Assembly (NCBI GenBank): GCA_946807835.1
Contig: CAMPEX010000001.1
Coordinates: 2,247,001 to 2,311,000, forward strand
Direction: 5' to 3'
From: Ailanthus altissimus
Taxonomy: Eukaryota > Streptophyta > Magnoliopsida > Sapindales > Simaroubaceae
DNA: 64,000 bases
In this document: positions 11,603 through 22,275 of the stretch, piece by piece
Position numbering within the stretch: position 1 is the first letter of the stretch
How the letters are laid out: every line of letters begins with the position of its first letter
The notes under the pieces: model-generated
Told to the model about the DNA's origin: nothing
What the model saw: the letters and a program-made list of their open reading frames with translations, nothing else
The model's database searches: none
Made by a program: the position numbers and the translations under genes

Positions 11603-12182
11603 ATAACGTGTGTGTGGGGCATCGTTCATGGACGTATGGAGGAGTTCCATATGATAATTCTGGCGTGGACCTAGAGAGTCTCACAATATGAAGTGTACTC
11701 ATTGTGCACTGAGGCAGCATAATGGATTGAACAATTCAATCCTTGAAATTCCAGCAAACCGAAAATATGTTTCGGGGTTCCTTGGGTTGTGCACTTGTTT
11801 AAACTTGAATGTTAAGTATATCATTTAATTAGTTGACAAGAGTTATTATTTAATTAAATGTTAACAAGTGGCACAATTTATTCCATGAATTGTTTTACCA
11901 TGAATTCACCTATTAACCATGTTAGTAAAATCAAATAATGTACATATTAATTATTCAAATAGTTTTTGAATAACTAAATAAATGTTATTTAAATAAATAA
12001 AATATAATTTTATTTATTTGTTATTTTATTCCTAAATGGAAGACATACCTAATTTGAGAAACATAAGCTAAATTAAGTGGAGCACCATTTTGTGATTAAT
12101 GGTTAATTTTATTAGACCATTAAAATGACCACCAAAAATTGTTTTGGTAGTTAGCCACTTAATCTAATTTTGGTGGAGCACT

Positions 12183-12540
12183 TATAAAGTGTTGAGAGCA
12201 CTAAAAATGGTTGAGTTTCATGTGTGTTAACAAGTGTGTGAATAAAAAATTCATGCAAGTATTGAGAGGAAAAAGAAGAGTTGGTTTTGAGAGAGTTTTT
12301 CTTTGAACAAAGACTTGTGAGAAAAACCAAAGGAGAAAGAAAAATAAATCCTTCTTATTTTTCTTTCAAGCAATAAAAACCTTGTTGCTGGAGATTATAA
12401 TGCTGCTATTCTATCTTCACAATCCCATCGGATTGTTGTGAACTAGAATTGAACAAAAGTGCACTTCAAGGTGAGCTCAAAGTTGGAGCAAAGAAATACG
12501 AAATTTGAAATCTTCATCAGAGGTCTTCAAAGGTATGTTT
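12183..12540 (+). promoter_or_regulatory. LTR-A1 TATA box, poly(A) signal and donor-like sites
   Basis: TATAAA is at 12183-12188 and AATAAA at 12372-12377. Then come CAAGGTGAGCTC (about 12467-12478) and AGGTATGTTT (12531-12540), both resembling plant 5' splice donors. The same order recurs in other LTR-A copies (for example AGGTAAGTG at 49871-49879 in A7 and, minus strand, 34521-34514 in A4). This suggests U3, R and U5 with a conserved donor near the LTR end. Function is inferred only. Confidence 0.45.
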
Positions 12541-12860
12541 TCTATATTCTTAAGTTGTTAAGAGTTGAAGTACATGTGTATATGTTGATTACATGATAAA
12601 TTCTGCTGCCAAATTCGTGTATATGATACATGTGTTTAGTTTTTTCAATATGTACACAATCACATGTATACACCCTAAAATACACTAACAAGTGGATCTT
12701 ATATACATATAAGTAGGTATGTAGTATTACCTAACATGAAAGTCTTTTGGGTCAGTGGCAAGCATCTGACTTATGACAAGTGGTATTAAAGAAGGCCCAT
12801 ATTGTTATTTACATATGGGCTCAAAAAATTGCTCTATTAGAGATTACCACCTGAGCAGTT

Positions 12861-13416
12861 GAAAAGTTTGTTATTGTCTACTTTCATGACATTTGGTGTA
12901 TAGTAAATAAGAGGAGCAATATTTAGATCATCTTCATTAGGTTTTCAACACTCTGAGGAAACAAAAGCTCTATGCTAACTTAATAAATGTGAGTTCTACT
13001 CAAATTTGCTTTTCTTTTTAGGCTATGTAGTCTTTAAAAATGGAATCAAAATGGGTCTTAATAAGGTGAAATCTATTTTAAACTGGCTTATTCCTCAAAT
13101 TCTCCATGATGTTCAAAGCTTTAATGGATTACCTTTATTTTATCAACATTTCAATGAAGGGATCTAGCTTGGTCATGGCTCCAATCACTAAATGATTAAA
13201 GGGTGATCACTTCAAGTGGATAAATGAAGCACAAATAAGCTTTGATCTCATCAAATTATAGGTAAACCAAGCTCCTATTCTTGCATTACCAAATTTTGAT
13301 AAAGTCCTCAAAGTTGAATATAATGCATCGAATGCGGGAATTAATGTTGTCCTAGTTAAGAAGGTAAGTCTATTGCTTTCTTTAGTGAAAAATTGAGTGA
13401 TTCCTACAAGACATAT
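12861..13416 (+). pseudogene. gypsy-2 RT (second part) and start of RNase H
   Basis: RT resumes with KFVIVYFHD, where the catalytic YVDD-type box has His for the first Asp. The thumb follows (FNTLRKQKLYANLNKCEF, FLGYVVSKNGIKM) and then the RNase H region (APILALPNF, VLVKK, SEKLSDSYK). Stops and frameshifts occur at least every 100 bp in the second half. It is interrupted at 13416 by LTR-B1. Confidence 0.8.
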
Positions 13417-14748
13417 TGTTGTGTTGTACTAAAGTGCAAGTGCACGCTATCGTAAACAAGTAATAAAGGGTGAGTAGAGTATCATTCCCACAAGGAATTA
13501 CTATTATAGATATGTTAATTACTAGAATTGTGTCTTTTTAATTTTATCTAGAAATTAAAAAGCAAATGCATTAAATCTTATCTAAGTGAAAATAAAAAAT
13601 ATCACAAAGATAACTAAGTAAGCAAATATAAATCACCACTATAGAATAAGCCTATGATTACAACTATCCCTCAATAGTTCACTTGAATCAAATAATATTT
13701 TCTTAGTTTAATCCTTCAATGTGAATTATTGGCTAAACCTTTAATATCTTTGCTAGCCTCCATCGATGGTCATGTTAATATATCTTACCTTAATAATTAC
13801 TTATATGTCTATGGTAATTAGATAAAGGTAAGACTCATTAACAACTAGTTTATACTACTATAGATGTCATATGAGTTTCATATGTCTATCTAATATGAAA
13901 CTCAAAACTGCTACACAATGATCATATATCAATTTACCCAAGGCTAAACACATAAATCCCTTTGTCAAGTTCTTTATGGTTTCTAAGATAATCTAATCAG
14001 TGATCAAGTAATTAGAAAGTATTAAAGGTAGATAAATTAAACAATTTTATAAAAAGAAAAGAATAAATAATCCAAGCTACATATTGAGTTTAAAGTTGGA
14101 ATAGAAACTTAGCTCATGGTGATAGAAAAGTTTTAGAGCATATCACAATAAACATCATTAAAATATTAACAATCAACAATAAGTAAAACAATAAATATAA
14201 GAGACAGTATCTTGAAATTTTTATCTTCTCCTTCTTCATTGCTGCGAAAGTCTCATTTTCAATCTTCTAAAATCACTCTAAACTCTAAGGTTTTTTTCCC
14301 TCTTTCATGCTTTCTTGTGGTGTCTTCTTCTTGGTTATTGATATAGATTTTTTCGTCTTCTATTTATAAGTTTATATCTTCAAATTAAGGCAAAATGTCA
14401 AATATAAATTAGAGTAGTTTTTCTTTTTCTAGTGCCTTGACACTATTTCAAAAAGTAGCATCCATAAATTACTATTTCCATGCACTATTCACATGCACGT
14501 GGCCTTGGCTTTCTAGCTTTACAGCTCACATTCTGCTAATCCTAGCGCTATGGCGCTGAGCACTGTAGTAGCTACTGTTTAAATTTGATAGTTTTGTTTA
14601 TTTTCCTTGGATTTGTATCCTAATAGCTTTATTGACATCAAGCTTACAAAATTATAATAAATAACATAAAAAGCCAAATATTGATGCTTAAAATGAGCAA
14701 AGCTAATACAAAGGAACCAAAAATAATAAGCATAAAATATGCCCATCA
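13417..14748 (-). repeat. LTR-B1, Athila-type LTR, minus strand
   Basis: It contains the family-diagnostic stretch AAGTGCAAGTGCACGCTATC near the left end, as in LTR-B2 and B3, and ends GCCCATCA. It interrupts gypsy-2 RNase H between SYKT and STYDKEFYAI. It is clearly diverged from B2/B3. A trace of the GC-rich hairpin array remains near 14540 (GCGCTATGGCGCTGAGC). No exact TSD is readable. It seems a solo LTR. Confidence 0.7.
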
Positions 14749-14822
14749 AGTATTCTACATATGATAAAGAGTTTTATGCTATTTGCTGAGATCTAGATCA
14801 TTAGAGTCATTATCTGAAGGAA
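14749..14822 (+). pseudogene. gypsy-2 RNase H, last visible part
   Basis: The translation STYDKEFYAIC.DLDH.SHYLKEW is the typical gypsy RNase H block, directly continuing the frame cut at 13416. The element then stops against LTR-C at 14823. Integrase is not found, so gypsy-2 is truncated or continues elsewhere. Confidence 0.75.
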
Positions 14823-15867
14823 TGGTGTAAGAATGATAGAAAATGTTAAAAAATAGACATGCATGTTAATACAGAACATGGTTTTGGGAGATGAGAGCAC
14901 ATTGGAAGTTTTAATGAAATAAGCAACACACCTTGAGTCCAAGCTTGCTTTGATGGTTGGATGGTTAAGTTGTACTTGGAAAACACCAAGACTCCAAAGT
15001 GAGTACCGCCGTTGAGTGAGGGATGTGCTTGGCCTAAGCTTAGAGAGAAATTAGAGCCATTTTTTTGTGTTTTTCTTCATAAGAGTTTTTTCTTCCCTTT
15101 AACATAATCTTTAGGTTAGTTTATATACTAACCAACCTTTTACAAATTACAAATTTTTTCCAATAATTTCACAAATTTTTTTATGGCACTTAGGGTCTTA
15201 AATCCTTTGGCCCAAAGACAATTTCATTGTCCATAGCCCATATGAACTCATTAGTTCATTTAAAGTCCATCAATGTAATTTTAACCTTTAAACTCGTTAA
15301 AAGCCTTTTAAAGCCCATTATATAATTATCTTAACATATTAAGATAATTAATAATTAATCTAAGTAATTATTTTTTGAATATTTTAATTCTTAAAATATA
15401 TTTTGGATTATATCTGTGTAACCCTTTACGCGGATATAATCAACTCTTTCTCTCTAACACATCTCAACACCAAAGGTATATGGTGTGACCTCTGGGATCA
15501 TTGTGGGTTAGCCGTGAGCAAAATTCGGACGGATCTAAAATGCCCAATGACTATAGGATACATCTAGCAATGTTTCATAGTCCCTAACCACAATGGCTTG
15601 ACAACTCATTGAAAAATTTGTTCTCGAACATATTTTCCATGTCAGTAATATCCCTCCGTTATATAATCCTAATCGATTCTAGATTCACGAAATGTCAAAA
15701 TCTCAAACTGGATACTTTTCAAAATCATTGATCGATTTGTGTAGAACTTTGTCACTATGAGCTCTTCGTATGTCATTTCATTTACTTTGGCCAGAGATTT
15801 AATTTTTTGACATTTATTGACTTTCTTTTAGGAACTTGAATCTTGGATGGAGTCAGTGGTAACTCCC
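14823..15867 (-). repeat. LTR-C, LTR-like region (first part)
   Basis: Non-coding sequence abuts the gypsy-2 fragment at TGGTGTAAG. On the minus strand it holds LTR-like words (for example TTTTGACATTTCGTGAATC, ATTAGGATTATATAACGGAG) and ends ...TTACACCA. It is split by LTR-A2 at CTCCC and appears to resume at 18058. Neither a PBS nor a partner LTR was found, so family and boundaries are uncertain. Confidence 0.4.
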
Positions 15868-18052
15868 TGTTGGGTGTGTTGTACAAATTACTAGGGTGCT
15901 TGCATGTGGGTTATGTTCATCATACAAACAATATACATATCTCATACATATATATGCACAGCGGAAGATTAAATACAATGAACACAGAAAATACATATTT
16001 GATTAACTGAAAAATTCGAGATTGAGAAAATATCACCATTGAAGCCTTTGGATTAATTTTCTTTGAAGTCCACCATGAAATGAATCTTTGATCAATCCTA
16101 GCAATCAACAAGGGTGGGTTTGATTGTCTCGAATGGCAGCATCTTAATCCAGCATATGTGTTTAACTCTTAAACATGATTTAAAGTTAAACTATTTAACT
16201 TAATTAAATTTGTTTTTCCCTTTATTCAACTCTTGAATAAATAAAACAAATCTTGTTTTTAGTTATTACATTTAATAACCATTTATCTAATTTGTTTTGT
16301 TGTTCTAACACTTAAAACACAAAACAAACAATTTCAATTTCTCAAATTGAAATTGGCTCCCAAAATGCAAAACCTAAAATCTAAAACCCCTTGATTTTTA
16401 ATTTCATTTCACTTTATATACTAATGCATTAATTCCAAACTAATTTAAATTTCATTTGCATGTCATTTGGCTTAACCTAACCTTAGTTAACATTTAACCA
16501 TAGTTAGATTATTTTAACTTAACCTTTAAGTTAATAAATATTTAATTAATTTAACCATAGTTAACTAACTTAACTATGGTTAGGTTAACCTTTACTTAAC
16601 CTTTAAGTAAGGTTAACTTAACTTAATCATATGGTTAACTTTTAACCTTAGTTAAGTTAAATAATTTATTTAACAATTAAATAAATAAATATTTATTTTA
16701 ATTATTTAACAATTAAATAATCATAAAGTAAAATTACTTTTATATCCTTATTAGGTTACCAAGTTAACCTAAAGTGTGTCCCACCATTTAACCATAGACT
16801 TTAATTAACGTAACCTTAGTAATTGCTGAATTATACTGTATTGAACAATTCAATACGGTACACTGCCCAAGTGCTCAAAGAGTACATTTCATATTGGGAC
16901 TCTCTAGGTCTACCCCCGATTTGTCAAATGGAACTATTCTATTAATTTGTAATCGATGCCCCACGCACACGTTACGAATATTACAAATCAGCGTGTCAGA
17001 CCATACAAGTTGAGGTCATAACGTATACGTATAATCCTTCTATCATTTATATCCTGGATGTGTGGGGATATAGATCAACACCATCAAATCCCCATTTGCT
17101 CATCCAATAATCTTATCTCCAGATTCGTATCTCGATAAACAATATACGCAAACACTTTTGCTATATTGTTTAACCCTGTGGGAAACTCTTTTCCTGAGTT
17201 TATGCTTGTGGCCACAAGACTTTATGAAATACAATCTCGGAGCATCGGATATACAACTTACCTACGTAAGCTGATGGATCCCTTATCTACGCACACCAGA
17301 CTCCATGAGCATCGGACCATACCCAGCGACACATAGCGGTCAGACCATGAAAGGTCTCTGACATATGTGGAACCAAAGCATGATGGATCACTCACAAGAC
17401 CACCGTGACGCTCAGGTCAAAGGACCACGATTACTATTCAACTCGAGAGGACCTTCCTTTGACGGTTTCATAGGATATCTATTGGGGTCCTCATGAGTCT
17501 GTTCAGTATCCAGTCCTGACTGGATACCCGCATGCCTATAGAAGCTCTAAGCTCATGGTCAGTTAAGAATAACCATTTGAACTAGTCAGATATAGATATA
17601 CACTAATCTATATATTGTGAATTCACCGATAGACCTGCATTAGTGATCATAGATCACGAACATTATATTTGAGACATACTTACACAATGATATTTCTTAG
17701 CTCCTATTGTAACTCTTTGCAACTATATCATTACAAGTATACTCTCAGGTCTTTGTCCCATTATAGACAAGGTTCTAACTCTTTATACCTCGCTGACTCT
17801 TATAAACTGATAACTATTAATAGTGCTAAGTATTAGCATTTATAACTCTCAGCTTTGATAACTATTAGTTCTGATCTAAACTCCTTTAGATCAGATCTGA
17901 ACTTTTTCAGATCAAACAATGTCTGTAATGTTACAAGCATTATACCATATTAATATGATATTAACAATATTTATTCGAAATGTTTATTGTATAAATATTA
18001 ACATTTAATATTCATACAATATTGGAATGGCACGTGAGCACCAACTCCAACA
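15868..18052 (-). repeat. LTR-A2, solo LTR with TSD CTCCC
   Basis: On the plus strand it runs from TGTTGGGTGTGTTG to CCAACTCCAACA. The exact 5-bp duplications CTCCC are at 15863-15867 and 18053-18057. It is 2,185 bp, close to other LTR-A copies, with nothing between LTRs, so it is a solo LTR. It contains the twin hairpins of the family (17873-17913) and a private TTAAC-rich region with a 12-bp inverted repeat (16553-16581). Confidence 0.9.
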
Positions 18053-18057
18053 CTCCC

Positions 18058-18532
18058 ATCCTTTATACTCAAGCCAATGGATCCTTTCTTGACAACCGAC
18101 CATTTTCGCGAACGAACAATGAATAACCAATTAGTCTTTTTGTCTGTAGCATGACTAGCTTTGTCCGTATACACCATATGAACTTCCATATTTTGTATTG
18201 TTCTCCCTGTTAATCCAAATGTCTAGTTGGTGGCAAGGATTTAATAACTTTTGAAGCTGTACCAAAATATCCTGGCCAAGTAGTGAATTTCCAATTCATT
18301 TGGCCATTTAATACAATCAAATTAACAACTATAGGACACCAGAAGAACCTATCTTATAGATAGGATCCAATTTGTATCCTTCACGAACAAATCTTTATCA
18401 ACTAGATAGAACATGATCTATTCTGCATCACATCTAAGGGGTTTCTTAGGTTAACGCCATAAGATCAACAACATTCGATCTTTATCTTATAGAATGCAAT
18501 TATGTCTAAACAAGGGAAGTCGATATGGACAT
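18058..18532 (-). repeat. LTR-C, continued
   Basis: This sequence continues the LTR-C part that ended at CTCCC before LTR-A2. It has no recognisable coding match in any frame; the minus-strand ORF at 17998-18189 crosses the LTR-A2 boundary and is not a gene. It ends at the CACTA terminus at about 18533. Confidence 0.35.
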
Positions 18533-18574
18533 ATTACTATAAAAATTGACTTTTACTAATACCATGTTACTGAC

Positions 18575-18725
18575 ACTTTTTCAAATGATGTCAATGAAGA
18601 GAGGTGTCAATGCATTGCTTATACTATGGTATTAGAGATATGAAGTGTCAGTGAATTACTGATACCATGATATCAAAGGCATGAAGTGTCAGTGAATTAC
18701 TAATACTATAGTGTTATAAAGAGTT
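18575..18725 (+). repeat. CACTA subterminal repeats
   Basis: About 40-bp units begin GTGTCA(A/G)TG and contain TACTAATACCAT-like words, in at least three diverged copies. Family knowledge: subterminal repeats of this kind are transposase-binding sites in CACTA elements. Confidence 0.65.
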
Positions 18726-19255
18726 TTTTTCTTATTTTAATATTATTTTATTAAAATAATTTAAATTAATAAAAAGTAATATAACGTCCAAAACGACATC
18801 ATTTTAAGTGTTGTTAATAAATTAAAAAAAATAGCCTCCAAATGACGTCATTTTGGGGCTAAAAAATTAACACGCCCTAATCGACGTCGTTTGGAGTGTT
18901 TAATGTGTGTAAAAGATGCCCTAACTTCTTCCTTCACTCACTTCATTATCGATGTCCAACTAAATTAGACTTAGTCCCAAAAATAGCCCTCATCAAATTT
19001 CATGAGACTTAGCCAAAATTGATAGGCACCCAAATTATTCTCTCTTCAATCATTGATCTATTCCCATAATCTTCTTCTTCCCTTTTGCAGATCAACATTA
19101 TTTATTGTCTTCTTCTACAAAAGTGAAATTGATTCTCTCTGTTGAAACATAAACATTCATTTGTCAAATTGAAAATTGATTCTCTCTCGCTACTGTACCT
19201 AACATCAAAACACAAATGAACCCTTGGTTTTTTAAGGAAACTATCTCTCTCTGGA

Positions 19256-19300
19256 AACTGATCTCTCTCTCTCTCTCTCTATCTCTCTCTCACTTGTTCT
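19256..19300. repeat. (CT)n microsatellite
   Basis: The stretch at about 19261-19298 is CT dinucleotides with a few A interruptions, inside the CACTA 5' region. 19300-20540 that follows is AT/T-rich and non-coding, with no recognisable feature. Confidence 0.9.
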
Positions 19301-20559
19301 CTCTCGTAATCTTTACTTTAGTTCAAGTGATTGGGCTTACTGTAATATATTGTTAATTATTGTTTAAATGATGAATTTGTTTTTTGTTTAAGGCGAACTA
19401 GCAAAGTTTTTGAAATTTTTGAATGTTATGGTTTTATCTATTTTGCAATTGGTTAAATGAGTCAGTTTTTGGCCACTTGAACATTATGTTGTTAATTTGT
19501 TGTTAATGTTTAGAAATTGCATTGAATTTGGTTGTTTAATCGACATATATAACTGTTGCCTTTGTTTTCTGCAATTTATTTTTGTTGCATTTCATTGTTT
19601 AATCGAAATATGTTGTTAAGTTTTTAATTTGTTTTTACTATTAAAAGTGCTTATTCCATAAGCAAATGATATAGAAAAGCACTAACGAATGCCCCCTTTA
19701 GGTTATGTTGTATTGAGTATATGCATTGGTTTAGGTTTAACTTTTTTAGTTTTGTTATCCAACTTGAATATCAGATAATCTACTATTGCTTTTGCTAGTC
19801 TTTGCAGTGTACACATTTAAGGGTGTATAGTATTGTTGCCAATGTGTTTACTATCATATATATCAAAGCTTTAGTGGTTTGCTATTGAATATGCAATATC
19901 AGTTTATATTGTTTTCTCTTATAAGTGGTGCTCTATCTATAAGAAAAATATTATGTACAATAAAAGTTAGAATATTACAGTTTTCTTTTCCATTGATGGG
20001 TAATATAGGTTTTGGAGCATGTGATAAATTGTAGGTATTGGAACAGAAATTTGAAATTTAATTTGCAAAGACAATTCTTCTATTAGGTTGTATATGCTAA
20101 TTGAGTTGTTACCCATAGTGTTCTTGTGGTTGTATTCTGATGTTGGATACTGTATAAATCTTAAATTAGGCTATTAATCCTATGGTATTTTTTTAATTCA
20201 TATTCATTTAATAAAAAAATTAATTTTCTAATTGTAATTTTTGTTTTTGCTTTTGTTATTATTATGTTTCAACAATTATGATAGTTGATCGTCGTAGACC
20301 ATATTAGTTCAGTACTTTTACAAGTTATTGGTAAGGTCCAATTCCATTATCTGATATATAATTTACTTTTTCTTGTTGGTTGATTGTTTTTGTTATATGG
20401 AGTTTATTTTATATGATTGATAAATTATAAATTTGTTATGGTTTGGAGGTAGTTGGTTGTTGAAAAATATTATAAAGTGTTTATTTTTTGTTAATTAAGA
20501 ATTAAAAGTTACCAAATCTCTCATGTTGAACTAACAATTGTTAAATATTAATAAGATAA

Positions 20560-22275
20560 CACGGATAGAACATGGATATCAAGTGATAGGATATTGAAAA
20601 AGTATGAAATTGGGGTTGATGAGTTTTTGAAATTTTTCATGCTTAATTCTAATAATAGGAGGTCAATTAGATGCCCATGTAATTGTTGTTGTAACATAGA
20701 GTTTAATGCTCCTGAGTTAATAAGAATTTATTTATTCGAAAATGAATTTTTGCCCATATATTTAACTTGAAATATACATGGAGAAGTTGACAATAAGTTA
20801 AGATTTTCATCTCATGAAGACCATTCTAGTAGATGAAAATTTAAATGCTAAGACTACAATAATATTATAGACATGGTTAATGACGCTTATGGTTAAAGTG
20901 ATAAGAATCCTGAGTTTTTTAGAAATCTAGTTGAAGATACAGAAAAAAAAAATCTATATTCTAGTTCAAGGCATTCTAAGTTATTTGGTTTGATAAAAAT
21001 TTATAATGTTAAAGGAAATTATGGATGGTCTGATAAAGGGTTTTCGGGTCTATTAGAAGCCTTTGCTGACATATTACTAGAAGGTAATAACATTCCAAAG
21101 TCCATGTATAAGGCGAAGGAAACAATGAAGGTGTTGGGAGTTAGAATATAAAAACATACATTCTTGTCTCAGTGACTGTATTCTATATAGAAAGAAGCAT
21201 GAACAACTCACTCAATGCCCTACTTGTGGAGAGTTTAGGTGGAAGAAAAAATGAAATGGATCCAAGAAAGTTATATTAGAGATTCCTATGAAAGTGTTGT
21301 GGTATTTTTCCCCTATTCCTAGGTTTAAACGCATGTTCTAATCACTTGAAATTAGTAAGTATTTGACTTGGCATGCAAATGAGAGAATAAAATATAGTAA
21401 GCTTCGGCATCCGGTAAATTCGCCCGCATGGGATTTAATTGATAACAAGTGGCCTAAATTTGCATAAAAGCTTAGAAATCTTTGTTTAGCTCTCTCAAGT
21501 GATGGGGTCAACCCAAATAACACACTTAACACTACTTATAGTTATTAGCTAATATTGATGATAACATACAATCTTCCTCTATAGCTGTGTATGAAAATAA
21601 AACATATAATGCTATTTTTATTAATATCTGAACCTAAAACACCTAGAAATAATCTAGATGTGTACTTGGCTCCCTTGAAGATTTAAAAAAGCTGTGAGAT
21701 TGTGGTGTAGAAGTTATGATGCCTATAAGAAATAAAGTTTCCTATTGAGGACCTTATTGATGTGGATGATCGGCGACTTTGCCATGTATGGTAACCTATC
21801 TGGGAGTATAGTTAAAGGGTATTTTACTTGTCCAAATTATGGGATAAACACATCATCATATTGGCTAGCATGTAGTAGGAAAACTGCCTAATATGGGCCA
21901 CCATTGTTTTTTTCCAAATGACCATTCATTTCGTAAGTTGAAAAAAGTTTTCTATAATGCACAAGAGATGGGTGAAGCCTTTATTTATTTTTTCTAGTCA
22001 TGAGATTCTAAGGATGATGGATGAAATTACTAGTATTAGTATTATAGGAAATCAGAAGAAGCAAAAATGGACAATAGTAATACTGAGACATTGTTCAAGA
22101 AAAAGTCTATATTCTTTAAATTGGAATATAGACCATATTTATTGGTTCACCATCATTTAAATGTGATGCACATTGAAAATAATATATGTGAAAGCATCTA
22201 TGGCACATTACTTCATTAACTAAGCAAGAGAAGGATGAGGTAAATACTAGAAAGGATCTTGTGGATATAAAGATG
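20560..22275 (+). pseudogene. TNP2-type CACTA transposase relic
   Basis: The N-terminal transposase-associated domain reads VDEFLKFFMLNS, then RCPCNCCCNIEFNAPELI (Cys cluster near 20667-20690) and FENEFLPIYL. The TNP2 core follows: WSDKGFSGLLEAFADILLEG, PKSMYKAKETMKVLGV, GHHCFFPNDHSFRKLKKVF and FKKKSIFFKLEY with LNVMHIENNICESIYGTLLH near 22150-22210. More than twenty stops and frameshifts interrupt it. It is a dead relic, cut at 22274. Confidence 0.85.

Larger units (their letters stand above)
10796..12690 (+). repeat. LTR-A1, rearranged copy with an inverted duplication
   Basis: It starts TGTTGAAATTTGTGC and ends CACTAACA. The flanks TGTGG (10791-10795) and AGTGG (12691-12695) form an imperfect TSD. 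Compared with other LTR-A copies the segment after the first ~390 bp is replaced by an inverted copy of those 390 bp, and the LTR then resumes near its middle. The right half contains a TATAAA (12183-12188), an AATAAA (12372-12377) and two splice-donor-like sites. It appears to be a solo LTR inside the TRIM-like element. Confidence 0.8.
10763..12860 (+). mobile_element. TRIM-like small LTR element, split by LTR-A1
   Basis: The left part (10763-10795) starts TGTCACCTCCCACATC. The right part (12691-12860) continues with words typical of plant TRIM or small LTR elements (TATTACCTAACATGA, TCTTTTGGGTCAGTGGC, then TGACAAGTGG). A primer-binding-like TGGTATTAAAGAAGG follows at about 12779. It sits exactly where gypsy-2 RT is interrupted: RT ends LKPYI at 10762 and resumes KFVIVYFHD at about 12863. 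No coding capacity is visible. An exact TSD is not readable (TATTG versus AGTTG). Confidence 0.5.
18533..22273 (+). mobile_element. CACTA DNA transposon, 3' truncated
   Basis: The left end reads TACTATAAAAATTGAC, matching a plant CACTA terminus (CACTACAA...) with the first base changed. Subterminal repeats follow at 18575-18720 with the unit GTGTCAGTGAATTACT, as do CCAAAACGAC/ATGACGTCAT words (18785-18895). A TNP2-like transposase relic lies at about 20560-22275. The right end is cut by LTR-A3 at 22274. CACTA elements move by cut and paste; this one has lost its right terminus and its frame. Confidence 0.8.

Noticed and set aside
17998..18189. 63-codon minus-strand ORF (MEVHMVYTDK...)
   Set aside because: It spans the boundary between LTR-C and LTR-A2, created by the insertion.
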